From NCBI RefSeq assembly GCF_000735605.1, contig NZ_JPKG01000059.1, positions 1-64,000 of the forward strand: a stretch of 64,000 nucleotides of DNA, read 5' to 3'. A program made the position numbers and the translations under genes. Each line of letters begins with the position of its first letter. Positions within the stretch are counted from its first letter, which is position 1. This document shows positions 27,001 through 35,235 of this stretch, one piece after another. The notes beneath the pieces were generated by a model that made no database searches, had not been told where the DNA came from, and saw only the letters and a list, made by a program, of their open reading frames with translations. This DNA comes from Allobosea sp. LC85. GTDB lineage: Bacteria > Pseudomonadota > Alphaproteobacteria > Rhizobiales > Beijerinckiaceae.

Positions 27001-27185
27001 ATCTCGCGCGCGCTGGCGCCTGGCCACACCGCCGTCAGCACGGCGTCCTTGATGGTGAAGTTCGGATCCTCCGAACGACCGAGCCGCATGAAAGACAGCG
27101 TACCCGCTATCGCGATCACGATGATCAGGAAGAAGACGAGCGCGCGGTGCTCGACAGCCCAGCGCGACAGGTTGAATTCTTTCAT
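24051..27185 (-). CDS. RND-family efflux permease (HAE1/AcrB type)
   Basis: This 1044-residue inner-membrane proton antiporter is the pump of a three-part efflux complex. It shows the two-fold RND layout: TM1 near residue 15, a large periplasmic loop, a bundle of helices around residues 340-540 with GLLVDDAIIAVEMM (the charged residues of the proton relay lie here), a second loop, and a second bundle ending near residue 1025. It is preceded by its fusion protein (15-bp gap). No outer-membrane factor is in the window. Substrate cannot be told; the family exports drugs, dyes and solvents. Confidence 0.93.
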   Translation of the reverse strand: MKEFNLSRWAVEHRALVFFLIIVIAIAGTLSFMRLGRSEDPNFTIKDAVLTAVWPGASAREMQDQVADPIEKKLQELAYFDKVQTYVKPSFAAMQISFKDSTPPAEVAGLFYQIRKKMDDVRPSLPAGVIGPNVNDEYGDVDSILTMLTGDGADYAQLKKVADALRQRLLRVPGVAKVNIYGVQQERIFVEFSHAKLATLGVAPQALFDSLARQNDVAPAGTVETNAQRIPLRVTGALDGVKAVSETPVDAGGRTFRLGDIATVTRGFVDPPIFLVRQRGEPALGVGVVMARGANILNFGKDVAAATRAFQLDVPQGVKFEQIADQPEIVEESIFEFERSFVEALAIVLGVSFLSLGWRTGIVVALSVPLVLAATFVVMYTLGMDLHRITLGALIIALGLLVDDAIIAVEMMVVKMEQGYDRIQAAAFAWRSTAFPMLTGTAVTVAGFLPVGFAKSGAGEYAGGIFWVVGIALAMSWIVAVVFTPYLGVLLLPSSLSKGGAHGDPAAIYDTRLYRALRRAIETCVRWRVTTVVVTVGIFAVAVVGFGFVQQQFFPLSERKELFLQLRLPEGSSIGATSGVVAEAEKLIGQTDPDIQTYTAYVGQGSPRFWLGLNPTLPNESFAEIVILTKSIEGRERVKSRLDAAIGAGALTQARARVDRFSFGPPVGFPVQFRVIGHDPLKVREVSYQVRDAIRTNRNAVDPHLDWNEMSPSVRLVVDQERARALGLNVQDVAQTLQTLVSGATVTTVRDGVEQVAVVARAGESERLNLGHVGDLTIVARNGVAVPLSQVARLDYVHEDPILRRRNRDTVITVRADVVDGVQPPDVTAQILPRLQSIKNGLEPGYRIETGGAVEESEKANAALYVLFPLMFLAMLTLLMIQLQNFSRLALVFMTAPLGLIGTSAGLNLAHQPFGFTALLGLIALAGMIMRNTLILVDQIESDVASGSHSRREAIVDATVRRARPVVLTALAAILAMIPLSSSAFWSPMAVTIMGGLFVATFLTILFLPALYALWFRKSLDERGAPLAREPGTVVPLFAASVAH

Positions 27186-27200
27186 GGCGACTTGCTCTTC

Positions 27201-28310
27201 TCAGAATGAGAACTGATCGACGGCGCGGACGGTCAGGCCGGCGTCAAGCTTCTGGGCGCCAAGCAGGACCACGCGGTCGCCCTCCGCGAGCCCGGCAGAC
27301 ACGATCACGTCCTTCGCTTCGTAGACAGCGACGGTGACCGGCTTGGCTGCGAGCTTCCCATCCGGGTTCACGGTCCACACCGATGGCCCGGTGCCCTGAT
27401 TGACGAGCGCTGTCAGCGGCAGGCGAACAATGCGCTCGGGATCGGAATCGGTCAGGGTTACGGTCGCCGTCATGCCGAGTTGCACTTCCGGCCCTGCTGC
27501 AGCGACGGGGAAGCGCGCGAGATAGGTCCGCGTCGCGGCGTCGGCGGCAGGCGATAGTTCTCGCAAGGCCGCGCCATAGCGGACCCCGGCGTTCGACCAG
27601 AGCGTTACGACCGCCTTCGCCCGTCGCGCGCGTTCGACCGAGGCTTCCGGGATCGCCACGACGGCTTCCTTTTCTGCGGTGCGGGCAAGCCGGATCGCTG
27701 CGTATCCCGGCTGGACGACCTGGCCGGGCTCGACCGCAGTCGCCGTGATGACACCGTTCGCGTCGGCGCGCAGGACGGCGTAGGACGAGGCGTTCTTCGC
27801 GAGGTCCAGCGCGCGCTCCGCGCGGGCGAGGCGGCCCCTCGCCTCCTCCGAAGCGGCGCGCCTTGCGTCGAGCGTGGCGGCCGTCGTCCAGCCCTGTTTG
27901 ATCAGCGACCTGGCACGATCGAGATCGGCCTCGGCTTGCGTCCGGCTCGCGGCCGCTGCCGCGCGCTCAGCCTCGGCCTGCTCGACCTGGAGCCCGAAAT
28001 CGGCCTCGTCGAGCGTGGCGAGCACGTCTCCGTCCCGGACCATCTCCCCGACATTCACGAGCCGCTTGGCGACCTTGCCCTGCACGCGGAAGCCGAGGTC
28101 GCTTTCGACACGTGCACGGATGACGCCGACGAGGCTGCGCTCGCCGATCCTTGGCTCAAAGGCGACGGCCGGAGCCAGGACGGGTCGGGCCTGGCTGTGA
28201 GTTTCGGCGCGCTCTGCGCCATCCGAAGGCCCGCAAGCAGCGAGCACCGTGGCGAGCCCCGCGATGGAGACGACGCGAAAAACGTTGGGAAGCAGTGGTG
28301 ATCCGCGCAT
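27201..28310 (-). CDS. RND periplasmic membrane-fusion lipoprotein
   Basis: This 369-residue adaptor (HlyD/AcrA family) links the pump to an outer-membrane channel. The signal peptide ends in the lipobox LAAC, so it should be lipid-anchored. A biotinyl-lipoyl hybrid (DLGFRVQGKVAKRLVNVGEM), a helical hairpin and beta-barrel domains follow. I chose the ATG at 28310 (GAGGG upstream); the frame opens further but without a signal peptide at its front. Confidence 0.92.
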   Translation of the reverse strand: MRGSPLLPNVFRVVSIAGLATVLAACGPSDGAERAETHSQARPVLAPAVAFEPRIGERSLVGVIRARVESDLGFRVQGKVAKRLVNVGEMVRDGDVLATLDEADFGLQVEQAEAERAAAAASRTQAEADLDRARSLIKQGWTTAATLDARRAASEEARGRLARAERALDLAKNASSYAVLRADANGVITATAVEPGQVVQPGYAAIRLARTAEKEAVVAIPEASVERARRAKAVVTLWSNAGVRYGAALRELSPAADAATRTYLARFPVAAAGPEVQLGMTATVTLTDSDPERIVRLPLTALVNQGTGPSVWTVNPDGKLAAKPVTVAVYEAKDVIVSAGLAEGDRVVLLGAQKLDAGLTVRAVDQFSF

Positions 28311-28426
28311 GGCGCCCTCGGAGTGTTGGGAGGCCGAACAGGGGTGCTGCGGAAGGTCTGGATCGCGGGTTTGACACGCGGATCGCACCTTCAAAAACAC
28401 CGTTAGCGGGAGCACCATCAATTATC

Positions 28427-28454
28427 GTGTGACGAATGTCAATATTCGTCACAC
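28427..28454. promoter_or_regulatory. Inverted-repeat operator candidate of the efflux operon
   Basis: GTGTGACGAAT and its exact reverse complement ATTCGTCACAC flank a 6-base spacer (GTCAAT), in an AT-rich patch 117 bp upstream of the fusion-protein start. Size and symmetry fit a TetR-family operator, and a TetR gene ends the operon. Confidence 0.65.
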
Positions 28455-28859
28455 ATTATTCGTGCTTTGAATATCGTTAGCTCATGACACTCCTGCCTAT
28501 CCCGTCCTGGCACTCGCTGCGGAACGGTCAGCGCCCGCAGCAGCGGCGCGACTTCGCTTGTGAAAAGATCGAACCGGGCCAGCAGGATCGGTGGCATGAC
28601 GCTCAACCATCAGCAGCGCCGGAGCCAGTCCTCCATGATGTCGGTGATCGGCTCAGGAGCCACAGCGCGACCTGTTCGGCCTCTTGCTCGTCACCGGAGC
28701 TACGACCCCGTGGGGCGTTGTTTTTTGAGCGCTCCGCCATTGCGATGCTGAACCTCAGGGCGTGGACCTTCAGGGCGCCGATCCTGATCAGCGATACGCG
28801 CACTGAGCAAAACTATCGCGGTCGCAGAGTTCGGCCCCGGCTTGTCGCGAACATTGCGT
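28455..28859. other. Intergenic stretch without a supported gene
   Basis: About 400 bp between the efflux promoter and the 3' end of the adenylate cyclase gene. Open frames on both strands encode low-complexity basic peptides without a domain or credible ribosome site. It may be decayed coding DNA. Confidence 0.35.
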
Positions 28860-30632
28860 TCACTCGGGCACTCCAGCCTTCGCCAAGCCTTCAACGAAGA
28901 CCTCGCAGTGGGCGAAGAACTTCAGATTGTTCCGCAAGACGGAACGCGTCAAAGGCGGTCCGATCTGATTGCGGTAGGCAATATACGACTTCGCCTCGTC
29001 GAGCAGTCCCAGGTGCCCGCAGCAACTGATCAGGGTATTATAAAGACCGGGATACCCCGAGAACGCAGCAATCGATGCCCTCAAATGGGGCAGCGCCTCG
29101 GCAAAGCGTCGAGCTCCCAGCAAAGCCAGACCATGAAATGCGTTGTAAAAACCCGCGAAACTATCCGCTGGGCTCATCCGGAGAGCTTTTGCAGTCATTT
29201 CAATGGCGGCGTCGAACCGGCCTGCACGAAGCAGGACCAAGCCATACATCGTGTGGGCGAGAGCAAAACTCGGGCTCAGTCGAATGGCCGCCGCAAGTTC
29301 CTCCATCGCCCTGTCGTGACCACCGGCCGCACTTCGGATAAGTCCAGAAACGATGCGCGCCCAGGGCTCGTCGGGATCGATCGCGAGAGCCCGCTCTGCA
29401 CCTTGTAGCGCCCGCTCGAAGCCTTGATCTCGGTCATCCCAGTAGGAAAACGCCGCCCACCACCTGGCCCAGCTTAGAATTGCATGGGCTCTCGCGTAAC
29501 CTGGTTCGATTTCGATAGCTCGTTGCAGAAGAGTCTGAGCTTCCGCGTTCTGCTTCCGCCCGCCCTTGTTGACGAGCGCGAGGGCTCGAACGACCAAGCC
29601 CCAAGTGTCGAGCGTGTCGGGCGGTTTGCTGTTGGCGCGAAAGCCCTCTTCCACGTAAAGATGGGGCTCTACTGTGGCAACGACATTCTCGGTGATCTCG
29701 TCTTGGACCGCAAAGATGTCGTCCAGCTCCCGATCATATTTCTCTGCCCAGATGTGCTTCCCGGTTGAGGCATCGATCAACTGGCCGGTAATGCGGATGC
29801 GTCGCCCAGAGGCCCTGACGCTCCCTTCCAAGATATAGCGGACGCCGAGGTCACGGGCGACTTGTCGAACATCAACAGCCTTGCCCTTGTAGGTGAAGGT
29901 CGAGTTTCGGGCGATGACAAAAAGCCATCTCAGCTTCGCCAGACCTGTGATGATGTCCTCGGTGATGCCGTCCGCAAAGAACTCTTGCTCGGGATCGGTA
30001 CTCATGTTGCTGAAGGGCATTACGGCAATTGAGGGACGATCCGGAAGTGCCAATGGCCGACCAGAGACACCCAGGCCGATTGAAGCCGCGGGCGCGGTGG
30101 TCAACCGCCGGAAAACCCGCACAGGCCTTGCGATGTTCTTGACCTGCTGTTCGCCTTGACTCTCAAAGGCTATGCCGATCTTGCCTTCGATCTGGTCGTA
30201 AACAGAACCGGAGATGTAGACACTTCCAGGTTCCGCAAGCTGCTCGAGACGAACCGCTACGTTGACGCCATCTCCGTAGACATCGCCGTCCTCTTCGCTG
30301 ATGACGTCGCCAAGGTTGATGCCGATGCGGAGCTGGAGGGCTTGAGAACACTCCTGAGTGGCTTGCGAGGCGAGAGCCTCTTGGGCCTCCAGGGCACAGC
30401 GAACGGCCTCGACGGGGCTGGAGAACTCCACCAGAAAGCCATCTCCGGTGGTCTTGAACACCCGCCCCTGATGCGCTCTCACCTTCGGCTCGATGATCTT
30501 CCGCCGGAGGCTCTTGATGCGACGCAGGGTGCCTTCCTCGTCCCGGGCCATGAGGCGTGAGAAGCCGACAGCGTCAGCCGCGAGGATGGCCGCCAGATGC
30601 CTTTGAACTCGTGTGTGGGCAGGGCCAGACAT
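28860..30632 (-). CDS. Class III adenylate/guanylate cyclase with TolB-like and TPR regions
   Basis: The 590-residue protein carries an N-terminal cyclase domain (residues about 8-185: AAILAADAVGFSRLMA with a metal-binding Asp, GDGFLVEF, the second metal Asp in INLGDVI, and YGDGVNVAVRLE). A TolB-like N-terminal segment follows (SIAVMPFSNMSTDPEQEFFA), then four or more TPR-like helices. This common Rhizobiales architecture probably makes cAMP in response to a partner binding the TPRs. I chose the ATG at 30632 (MSGPAHTRVQ); the frame opens 14 residues earlier. Confidence 0.88.
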   Translation of the reverse strand: MSGPAHTRVQRHLAAILAADAVGFSRLMARDEEGTLRRIKSLRRKIIEPKVRAHQGRVFKTTGDGFLVEFSSPVEAVRCALEAQEALASQATQECSQALQLRIGINLGDVISEEDGDVYGDGVNVAVRLEQLAEPGSVYISGSVYDQIEGKIGIAFESQGEQQVKNIARPVRVFRRLTTAPAASIGLGVSGRPLALPDRPSIAVMPFSNMSTDPEQEFFADGITEDIITGLAKLRWLFVIARNSTFTYKGKAVDVRQVARDLGVRYILEGSVRASGRRIRITGQLIDASTGKHIWAEKYDRELDDIFAVQDEITENVVATVEPHLYVEEGFRANSKPPDTLDTWGLVVRALALVNKGGRKQNAEAQTLLQRAIEIEPGYARAHAILSWARWWAAFSYWDDRDQGFERALQGAERALAIDPDEPWARIVSGLIRSAAGGHDRAMEELAAAIRLSPSFALAHTMYGLVLLRAGRFDAAIEMTAKALRMSPADSFAGFYNAFHGLALLGARRFAEALPHLRASIAAFSGYPGLYNTLISCCGHLGLLDEAKSYIAYRNQIGPPLTRSVLRNNLKFFAHCEVFVEGLAKAGVPE

Positions 30633-30932
30633 CGGAACTCTTGGTAGGGCCGCTTGCGGGCATGGTGGTGCCATAAGGTCGGCACGTCCAGCGGTAAGGA
30701 GAGCTCGCGGGAGAGTTCCACCGCGCTCTTAACGCGACGCGTCCCGATGATCATCACAAGCCAGGGGCAGCCCGATGGGAGTTCTCCCGAATGCCCCCTC
30801 AGGCCTATCGGGACGGCGATCTGGAACCAGAAACGGGCTCAGCGGCGCCAGAGAAGGCCGGCCACGCGTATGCCGCCGTGTATCGTGCCCGGCAGCGCTT
30901 GAAATTCTCTCTATTAATCAATGGGTTAAGAA
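30633..30932. other. Intergenic region upstream of the cyclase gene
   Basis: 300 bp between the cyclase start and tRNA-Ser, where the cyclase promoter is expected. No gene or convincing signal was seen. Confidence 0.35.
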
Positions 30933-31023
30933 TGGCGGAGACGGAGGGATTCGAACCCTCGATACCCTTGTGGGGTATGCTCATTTAGCAAACGAGTGCC
31001 TTCAGCCTCTCGGCCACGTCTCC
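30933..31023 (-). tRNA. tRNA-Ser (anticodon GCT)
   Basis: The acceptor stem GGAGACG pairs with CGTCTCC, followed by discriminator G and encoded CCA. The T arm GGTTCGAATCC, the D arm and a long variable arm (ATACCCCACAAGGGTAT) are present, as in type II tRNAs. The anticodon loop TTGCTAA gives GCT at 30987-30989. Confidence 0.95.
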
Positions 31024-31116
31024 GTTACCGGCTCTATGCCCGATTGCCCGGCGCTTTGACAAGCCGTCAATGTGAAAGATTATCAGCCATCTTCGCCGGG
31101 CTTAAGGAAACCGCCG

Positions 31117-31521
31117 ATGCACGCTGCCCCGAAAGTGATCATGCTGCCCTCGCGCGGAGGCCTCCGCCTGCGCTGTCTCACGGCCGGGCTTATTCTCATG
31201 GCTGCCGTCGCCATACCGCGCCCAGCCGAGGCCCAGGTGCTGTTCGTGGTCTGTGACAATGGCTTGCGCTGCGTGCAGGCGCCTTGCCCTTCGAAGGATG
31301 TCGTTCTCGTCCCGTCGGGCCGGCGCTATGCGAAGACGGATCCGGACCTCTCCGGCCTGCCGGCCGCGGATGCTGCACGGCGCGACCTCGCCAGTGGCCT
31401 CTATTACGGGCGTCTCGTCCTCTCCGGCACGGTCGAGGACGGACCGCCGGTGCGAATCACGGCGACGAAAATCCTTCGCCGCGCGACCGCGCATGAGGCT
31501 GCTCTCTGCCGGCGCCGCTGA
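31117..31521 (+). CDS. Small exported protein of unknown function
   Basis: 134 residues with an N-terminal hydrophobic signal (CLTAGLILMAAVAIP) and an AEAQ cleavage-like site. The mature part has VVCDNGLRCVQAPCPS, suggesting one or two disulphides. AAGGA precedes the ATG at 31117, which I preferred to the frame start at 31072. No known family recognised. It follows the tRNA-Ser on the opposite strand. Confidence 0.6.
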   Translation: MHAAPKVIMLPSRGGLRLRCLTAGLILMAAVAIPRPAEAQVLFVVCDNGLRCVQAPCPSKDVVLVPSGRRYAKTDPDLSGLPAADAARRDLASGLYYGRLVLSGTVEDGPPVRITATKILRRATAHEAALCRRR

Positions 31522-31750
31522 AGCGGATGCGGTCAGCGCGTCGGCTTCATCACCCCGGCAATCACACGGCGATCTCGTCGGTCCAGATGCCGCCTGTATA
31601 AGCCGCTGGGAGACGCGACAATGCGTCGAGCGCATCCAGGCCCGTCGAAAAGCCTCCGCCCTGATGGGGCCAAGCACGAATGAATTCAGCATCGAACCCG
31701 ACAGCGGCAAGATGACGAATTTCTGACCCAGGCCGCGCCTCTCGCATCGT

Positions 31751-32044
31751 TCAGTCAGGGCGTTCGGCGTCCGCGATGAAGGTCGCGCCGATCGAATGCT
31801 GGCTGCGCCAGGCGATCCGCACGCAGGTGTTGATGTTCAGGGCCGGCGCAATCAGCCTGAAGACGTCCGGCGCCTCAAAACCCATCGGCACGCGCAGCTT
31901 GACGCCGGACACCGAGACATCGCGGATGATGCAGGGAATCTCGTTGTTCTGGCCGGGAAGCCGGATTCGCGCTTCCTGCACAACCTTGTCGCGATGGTGG
32001 CGGCGCTCTTCAGTCTGACCCGGCAATTCGCAAATCCCCGCCAT
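31751..32044 (-). CDS. PilZ-domain protein
   Basis: This short protein of 97 residues is almost only a PilZ domain: an RHHRDK cluster matching the RxxxR c-di-GMP contact, then DVSVSGVKL matching D/NxSxxG about 25 residues later. It probably binds the c-di-GMP made by WspR or other cyclases; its target is unknown. The ATG at 32044 was chosen over a TTG five codons upstream. Confidence 0.75.
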   Translation of the reverse strand: MAGICELPGQTEERRHHRDKVVQEARIRLPGQNNEIPCIIRDVSVSGVKLRVPMGFEAPDVFRLIAPALNINTCVRIAWRSQHSIGATFIADAERPD

Positions 32045-32309
32045 GATCGATCGGTTCAAGTCTATCTGGAACCTGCGCCTGGCACGTCAACCGATGACGT
32101 ACAGCCCGCAAAGAATCCGGGCAAGCCTGTCGGACCATCCAGGCGGCCAAGCCACAATGAGTTGATCGACTTCCACAGCACGGCAGACCAGCATGAACCG
32201 ACGGTCATCGCGGCGGCGTGCGGCGCGCAGCGAAGCCGTCGCGACGCTCCGCCATTGGAACCGGCGGAGCCTGCAGGGCTCCTGGGTCCGCCGTGCAGGA
32301 GCAGAGATC

Positions 32310-32417
32310 ATGCGCCATCGTCTCAAGCTGAAATCGCTTCTCACGCTCTTCGCGCTCCTGGCGAGCATCGTGCCGCCCCTGCCCGGCCTGGGCACGGCTC
32401 GTGGAACGCATTGTTGA
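32310..32417 (+). CDS. Possible 35-residue membrane or exported peptide
   Basis: A short frame starts at ATG 32310 with AGGAG eight bases upstream. It encodes a basic start (MRHRLKLK), one hydrophobic segment (SLLTLFALLASIVPPLPGL) and a Cys end. It overlaps the start of the next gene by 17 bp in another frame, so it could be a leader. Evidence is only the ribosome site and the hydrophobic pattern. Confidence 0.3.
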   Translation: MRHRLKLKSLLTLFALLASIVPPLPGLGTARGTHC

Positions 32418-33276
32418 GCAATCGCCTCGGCCCGCCTACGCTCACCTCGTGACCGACCTTCCCCCCGCCTGGACATGCCTTCAGCCGTCCTCCGTCAAAG
32501 CGCTCCTGGAGCCGCCCGGCAGGGTCCCGCAGGCTATCCGCCTCACGCCCGATCGCGTCCCCGTCGAGGCCGCCCTTCAGGTTCCCATGGTCATCGCCGC
32601 GAGGCTGCTGCTGGGGCTGGCCGTGGAGAAGGACGGGCTCGTGCTCACGCCTGCCGGTGCCCTGAAGCGGGCCGATGTCTGGCATGTCTTCGACCGGACG
32701 GAATGGCCAGGATACGACAAGGCCGCCACGCTGGCGATGAACAAGGTCATCAACGAGGACGATGCCTACGGGGTCCTGTTCACGCGGATCGTGCTGCAGG
32801 CGGCACGGCTCCTGCGGAAACGCTCGGGGGTCCTGAAGGCGAGCAAGGCGGGCAAGGCGATGCTGGCTTCCGAGGCCGCCCCCGCGCTGCTCACCGCGCT
32901 GTTCGAGGCGACGTTCTGGAAGGTGAACCTCCAGGACTTCGACAGGAACCCGCTGGAATTCTGGCCGCAGCACCATATGGGAGTGATCCTGTGGAGCCTG
33001 TCGGTGACGGCCCATCGCTGGTCGCGGTCTGCGGTCCTGACGCCGGCCTGTACGATCATGGAAACCATCGGGGACCCGATTGCGCCCGACTTTCCCGAGT
33101 TCGCCATGACGACGCGGGTGCTCCGGCCGCTGTCATGGCTAGGCATTCTCGAGAGCCGACGATCGGAGGAGAGGCCCGGCAGTGGGCTCGACGATGACGT
33201 CCGGAAGGCGCCGTTGTTCGACCAGTTATTGGGATTTGAGGTGGAGCTGAAGGGCGGCAGCGAGGCGCGACACTGA
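32401..33276 (+). CDS. Hypothetical protein, 291 residues
   Basis: The soluble protein starts at GTG and has no signal peptide. A central part shows LGLAVEKDGLVLTPAGALKR and GVLKASKAGKAMLA, two winged-helix-like strings of the kind seen at the C-terminus of plasmid pRiA4b ORF-3-like proteins; this resemblance is from memory and unchecked. It stands alone in the low-conservation stretch between two tRNA genes. Function unknown. Confidence 0.6.
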   Translation: MERIVEQSPRPAYAHLVTDLPPAWTCLQPSSVKALLEPPGRVPQAIRLTPDRVPVEAALQVPMVIAARLLLGLAVEKDGLVLTPAGALKRADVWHVFDRTEWPGYDKAATLAMNKVINEDDAYGVLFTRIVLQAARLLRKRSGVLKASKAGKAMLASEAAPALLTALFEATFWKVNLQDFDRNPLEFWPQHHMGVILWSLSVTAHRWSRSAVLTPACTIMETIGDPIAPDFPEFAMTTRVLRPLSWLGILESRRSEERPGSGLDDDVRKAPLFDQLLGFEVELKGGSEARH

Positions 33277-33567
33277 AGCGAAGACTTTCGCGGGCTGGGT
33301 ATTTGGGCTGCCTGCCGGGTGCCGGGGGCGGGCCGCCGCTGACAGGGCCATGCGGGAAAGCCGGCATAGCCTGGGCGGGAGGGCTTTCAGCCCGCTACGC
33401 TGTCATAACCGAAAGTGCAGCACCGGCTTCTATCCCGAAGATCGGGCAACTGCGACCAATCCCCCATTTGGAGCAGAGCACGTAGGAGACCACCGTCAAC
33501 ACGGCGAGAAACAAAAGGAAGAGGATCAGGGCTCTGGTTCGGCCCTGTTGAGCCTTTCGCAAGCGCC

Positions 33568-33825
33568 TCACGCCCGGTTTGCCCGAATTGCCTTGATCAG
33601 CCGAAACGCTGCGAAGGCGGCGGCAAGGACATAGAGGGAGCCGCCAATGAACATGATGCCGTATACGCCCGCAAACAGCTCCCGGTCCTGCTTATAGGTG
33701 TCCGGCTCCAGAGCCGCGGAAAAGACATAAGCCGCAATGGCATGGCCGATGGCGTATCCTGTGACTACGCAGATCGGCACAAGGACCAGAAGGCTGACGA
33801 CGAAGACAGCTGACGCTTTCAGCAT
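33568..33825 (-). CDS. Small membrane protein, two helices
   Basis: 85 residues: helix 1 (AVFVVSLLVLVPICVVTGYA), a charged loop with YKQDRELF, helix 2 (GIMFIGGSLYVLAAAFAAF) and a basic tail. No family recognised. It lies 11 bp downstream of the next small exported protein on the same strand, so the two may be co-transcribed. Confidence 0.5.
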   Translation of the reverse strand: MLKASAVFVVSLLVLVPICVVTGYAIGHAIAAYVFSAALEPDTYKQDRELFAGVYGIMFIGGSLYVLAAAFAAFRLIKAIRANRA

Positions 33826-33835
33826 CGGACCAACT

Positions 33836-34168
33836 CTAGAACGTCGTCAGCTGATCAAGAGAAAAACGATCCGAGTCCGCGCCGCATCTGTGCCAGTCTT
33901 TTTGGGCATTGGCCTCACTCTGACGGCCGTAGCACCAGCCTCTTTCGTTGAGTGCCAGGCCGTAGATCGTCATGGACTTGCAGGCGACTGCGACACGAAC
34001 GTCGCGGCTCGGGTTGCGAAGGCAAACATCCCCTGCGTCGTCATAGAGCCTCTTGAGCTGTTCGTCGGTTTCGGTCGCTCCCGGAAATAGCGCACCCGAC
34101 GCGATAGACGGGAAGCCGAGACCTGATCCCACAAGGATCGTGAAAACCACGCACGCCCTCCGCCGCAT
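33836..34168 (-). CDS. Small exported cysteine-containing protein
   Basis: 110 residues: a basic start (MRRRACVVF), a hydrophobic signal, a cleavage-like SIASGA, then a mature part with four Cys (DVCLRN, VACKSM, GWCYGR, HRCGAD) that could form two disulphides. No family recognised. It precedes the two-helix membrane protein. Confidence 0.5.
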   Translation of the reverse strand: MRRRACVVFTILVGSGLGFPSIASGALFPGATETDEQLKRLYDDAGDVCLRNPSRDVRVAVACKSMTIYGLALNERGWCYGRQSEANAQKDWHRCGADSDRFSLDQLTTF

Positions 34169-34301
34169 CGCCTCCTCCGTCTCAAAGCGATGACAGGTTC
34201 ACAGACCAATGTGGCGACAGTTGTCCGATACCGAACGGCTCAACTCTGTGGCGAGTTGGTCCTGATCGCGTCGAGGGGAGTGGCGCCCAGAGCCGGACCG
34301 G

Positions 34302-34754
34302 GTGTTAAGCGCGAAAAACGCAATGAAATCACTGGCGGCTCAGGACGTGAGCCTGTCAGAGATCGCGCGGCGTTTCGGGATCGGGAAGGCGAGCGTCCTC
34401 CGGATTTTGAAGGCGCGGAAGGAAACAGCCCAGGTATCGGCAAAGGAGGCTGCCGGGCCGCCCTCGTTGCATCTTGAGACATCCCGCGCTGTCATTCCCA
34501 TCGGGCCAGTGATTCGCGAGGGTGTCATGCCGCATTCGACGGACTTGCCTTTCGACGGAGTTCTTAGCGGGCTGAGAGCTGGCCTCGCGGGTGTCGGGGT
34601 TGCCCTTGAGATGGAGTTGACCTCTCAGGCCGGGGAGGCGAAGAGCTTTACGGTTCGGCTGTACCCTGAAGACGCGAAACGACTTTCCAGCATCCTCGCG
34701 GAGGCGGCGTCTATTGCTGAGATGGGGAAAGCCCTAACAAAGACCCGGCAGTAG
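34302..34754 (+). CDS. Protein with a resolvase-like helix-turn-helix
   Basis: 150 residues from GTG 34302 (ATG at 34323 also possible). Residues about 15-40 (QDVSLSEIARRFGIGKASVL) match the Hin/resolvase-type HTH that ends many serine recombinases, but there is no catalytic domain, and a stop codon lies a dozen codons upstream of the start. The C-terminal half is unrecognised. It could be a small DNA-binding protein or the tail of a lost recombinase, about 100 bp from tRNA-Phe, a common integration site. Confidence 0.55.
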   Translation: MLSAKNAMKSLAAQDVSLSEIARRFGIGKASVLRILKARKETAQVSAKEAAGPPSLHLETSRAVIPIGPVIREGVMPHSTDLPFDGVLSGLRAGLAGVGVALEMELTSQAGEAKSFTVRLYPEDAKRLSSILAEAASIAEMGKALTKTRQ

Positions 34755-34861
34755 CTTGTGCGGGCGCGCCATCGAAAGAACCAGCGGTAGCACCCGATTG
34801 TATCACTCGGGTGCCTGCAAGCTCTTGATTTAGCGGGTTTTCTTTGCCCTTGGAGGGGAAA

Positions 34862-34937
34862 TGGTGCCCAGAGCTGGAATCGAACCAGCGACACTGCGAT
34901 TTTCAGTCGCATGCTCTACCAACTGAGCTATCTGGGC
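34862..34937 (-). tRNA. tRNA-Phe (anticodon GAA)
   Basis: A 76-base cloverleaf with acceptor GCCCAGA/TCTGGGC, discriminator A and encoded CCA; D arm TAGCTCAGTTGGTAGAGCA; anticodon loop CTGAAAA giving GAA at 34902-34904; T arm GCTGGTTCGATTCCAGC. It lies just downstream of yacG on the same strand, the usual Rhizobiales arrangement. Confidence 0.97.
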
Positions 34938-35025
34938 ATCCGGCGAAGCGCCAGGCGCTTCGTGTTGGTGGGGGCGATATAGAGGCTGATTGGCGGGCTG
35001 TCCAGTCGCTTCAGCCGGCTTCCGG

Positions 35026-35235
35026 TCAAGTCTCGTCTTCGCGTGTGGGTAACCCGGTTTCAGCCTCCTCGACGGGCTCGCCGGGAATGACATAGCTGCC
35101 CTTCAGCCAGCGGCCGAGATCGATATCGCCGCAGCGGGACGAGCAGAAGGGCCTGAAGCGATGCACCGCCGGCTTGCCGCAGATCGGGCAGGGTCTTGGT
35201 GCCGGCGGCGGTGACGTGTCCTGATTCTCAGCCAT
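35026..35235 (-). CDS. yacG: YacG, zinc-binding DNA gyrase inhibitor
   Basis: 69 residues with the four-Cys zinc site CPICGKP and FCSSRCGDIDLGRWL, the signature of YacG, which binds GyrB and blocks DNA binding by gyrase. The start at 35235 overlaps the end of the SDR gene by 8 bp, so translation may be coupled. The longer open frame to 35406 lies inside the SDR gene and is not real. The tail is acidic. Confidence 0.92.
   Translation of the reverse strand: MAENQDTSPPPAPRPCPICGKPAVHRFRPFCSSRCGDIDLGRWLKGSYVIPGEPVEEAETGLPTREDET

Noticed and set aside
28484..29029. A 181-codon plus-strand frame after the efflux promoter
   Set aside because: Half of it is antisense to the adenylate cyclase gene and the rest has no recognisable domain.
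30633..31060. Short protein frames around tRNA-Ser
   Set aside because: They read through the tRNA gene and have no ribosome site.
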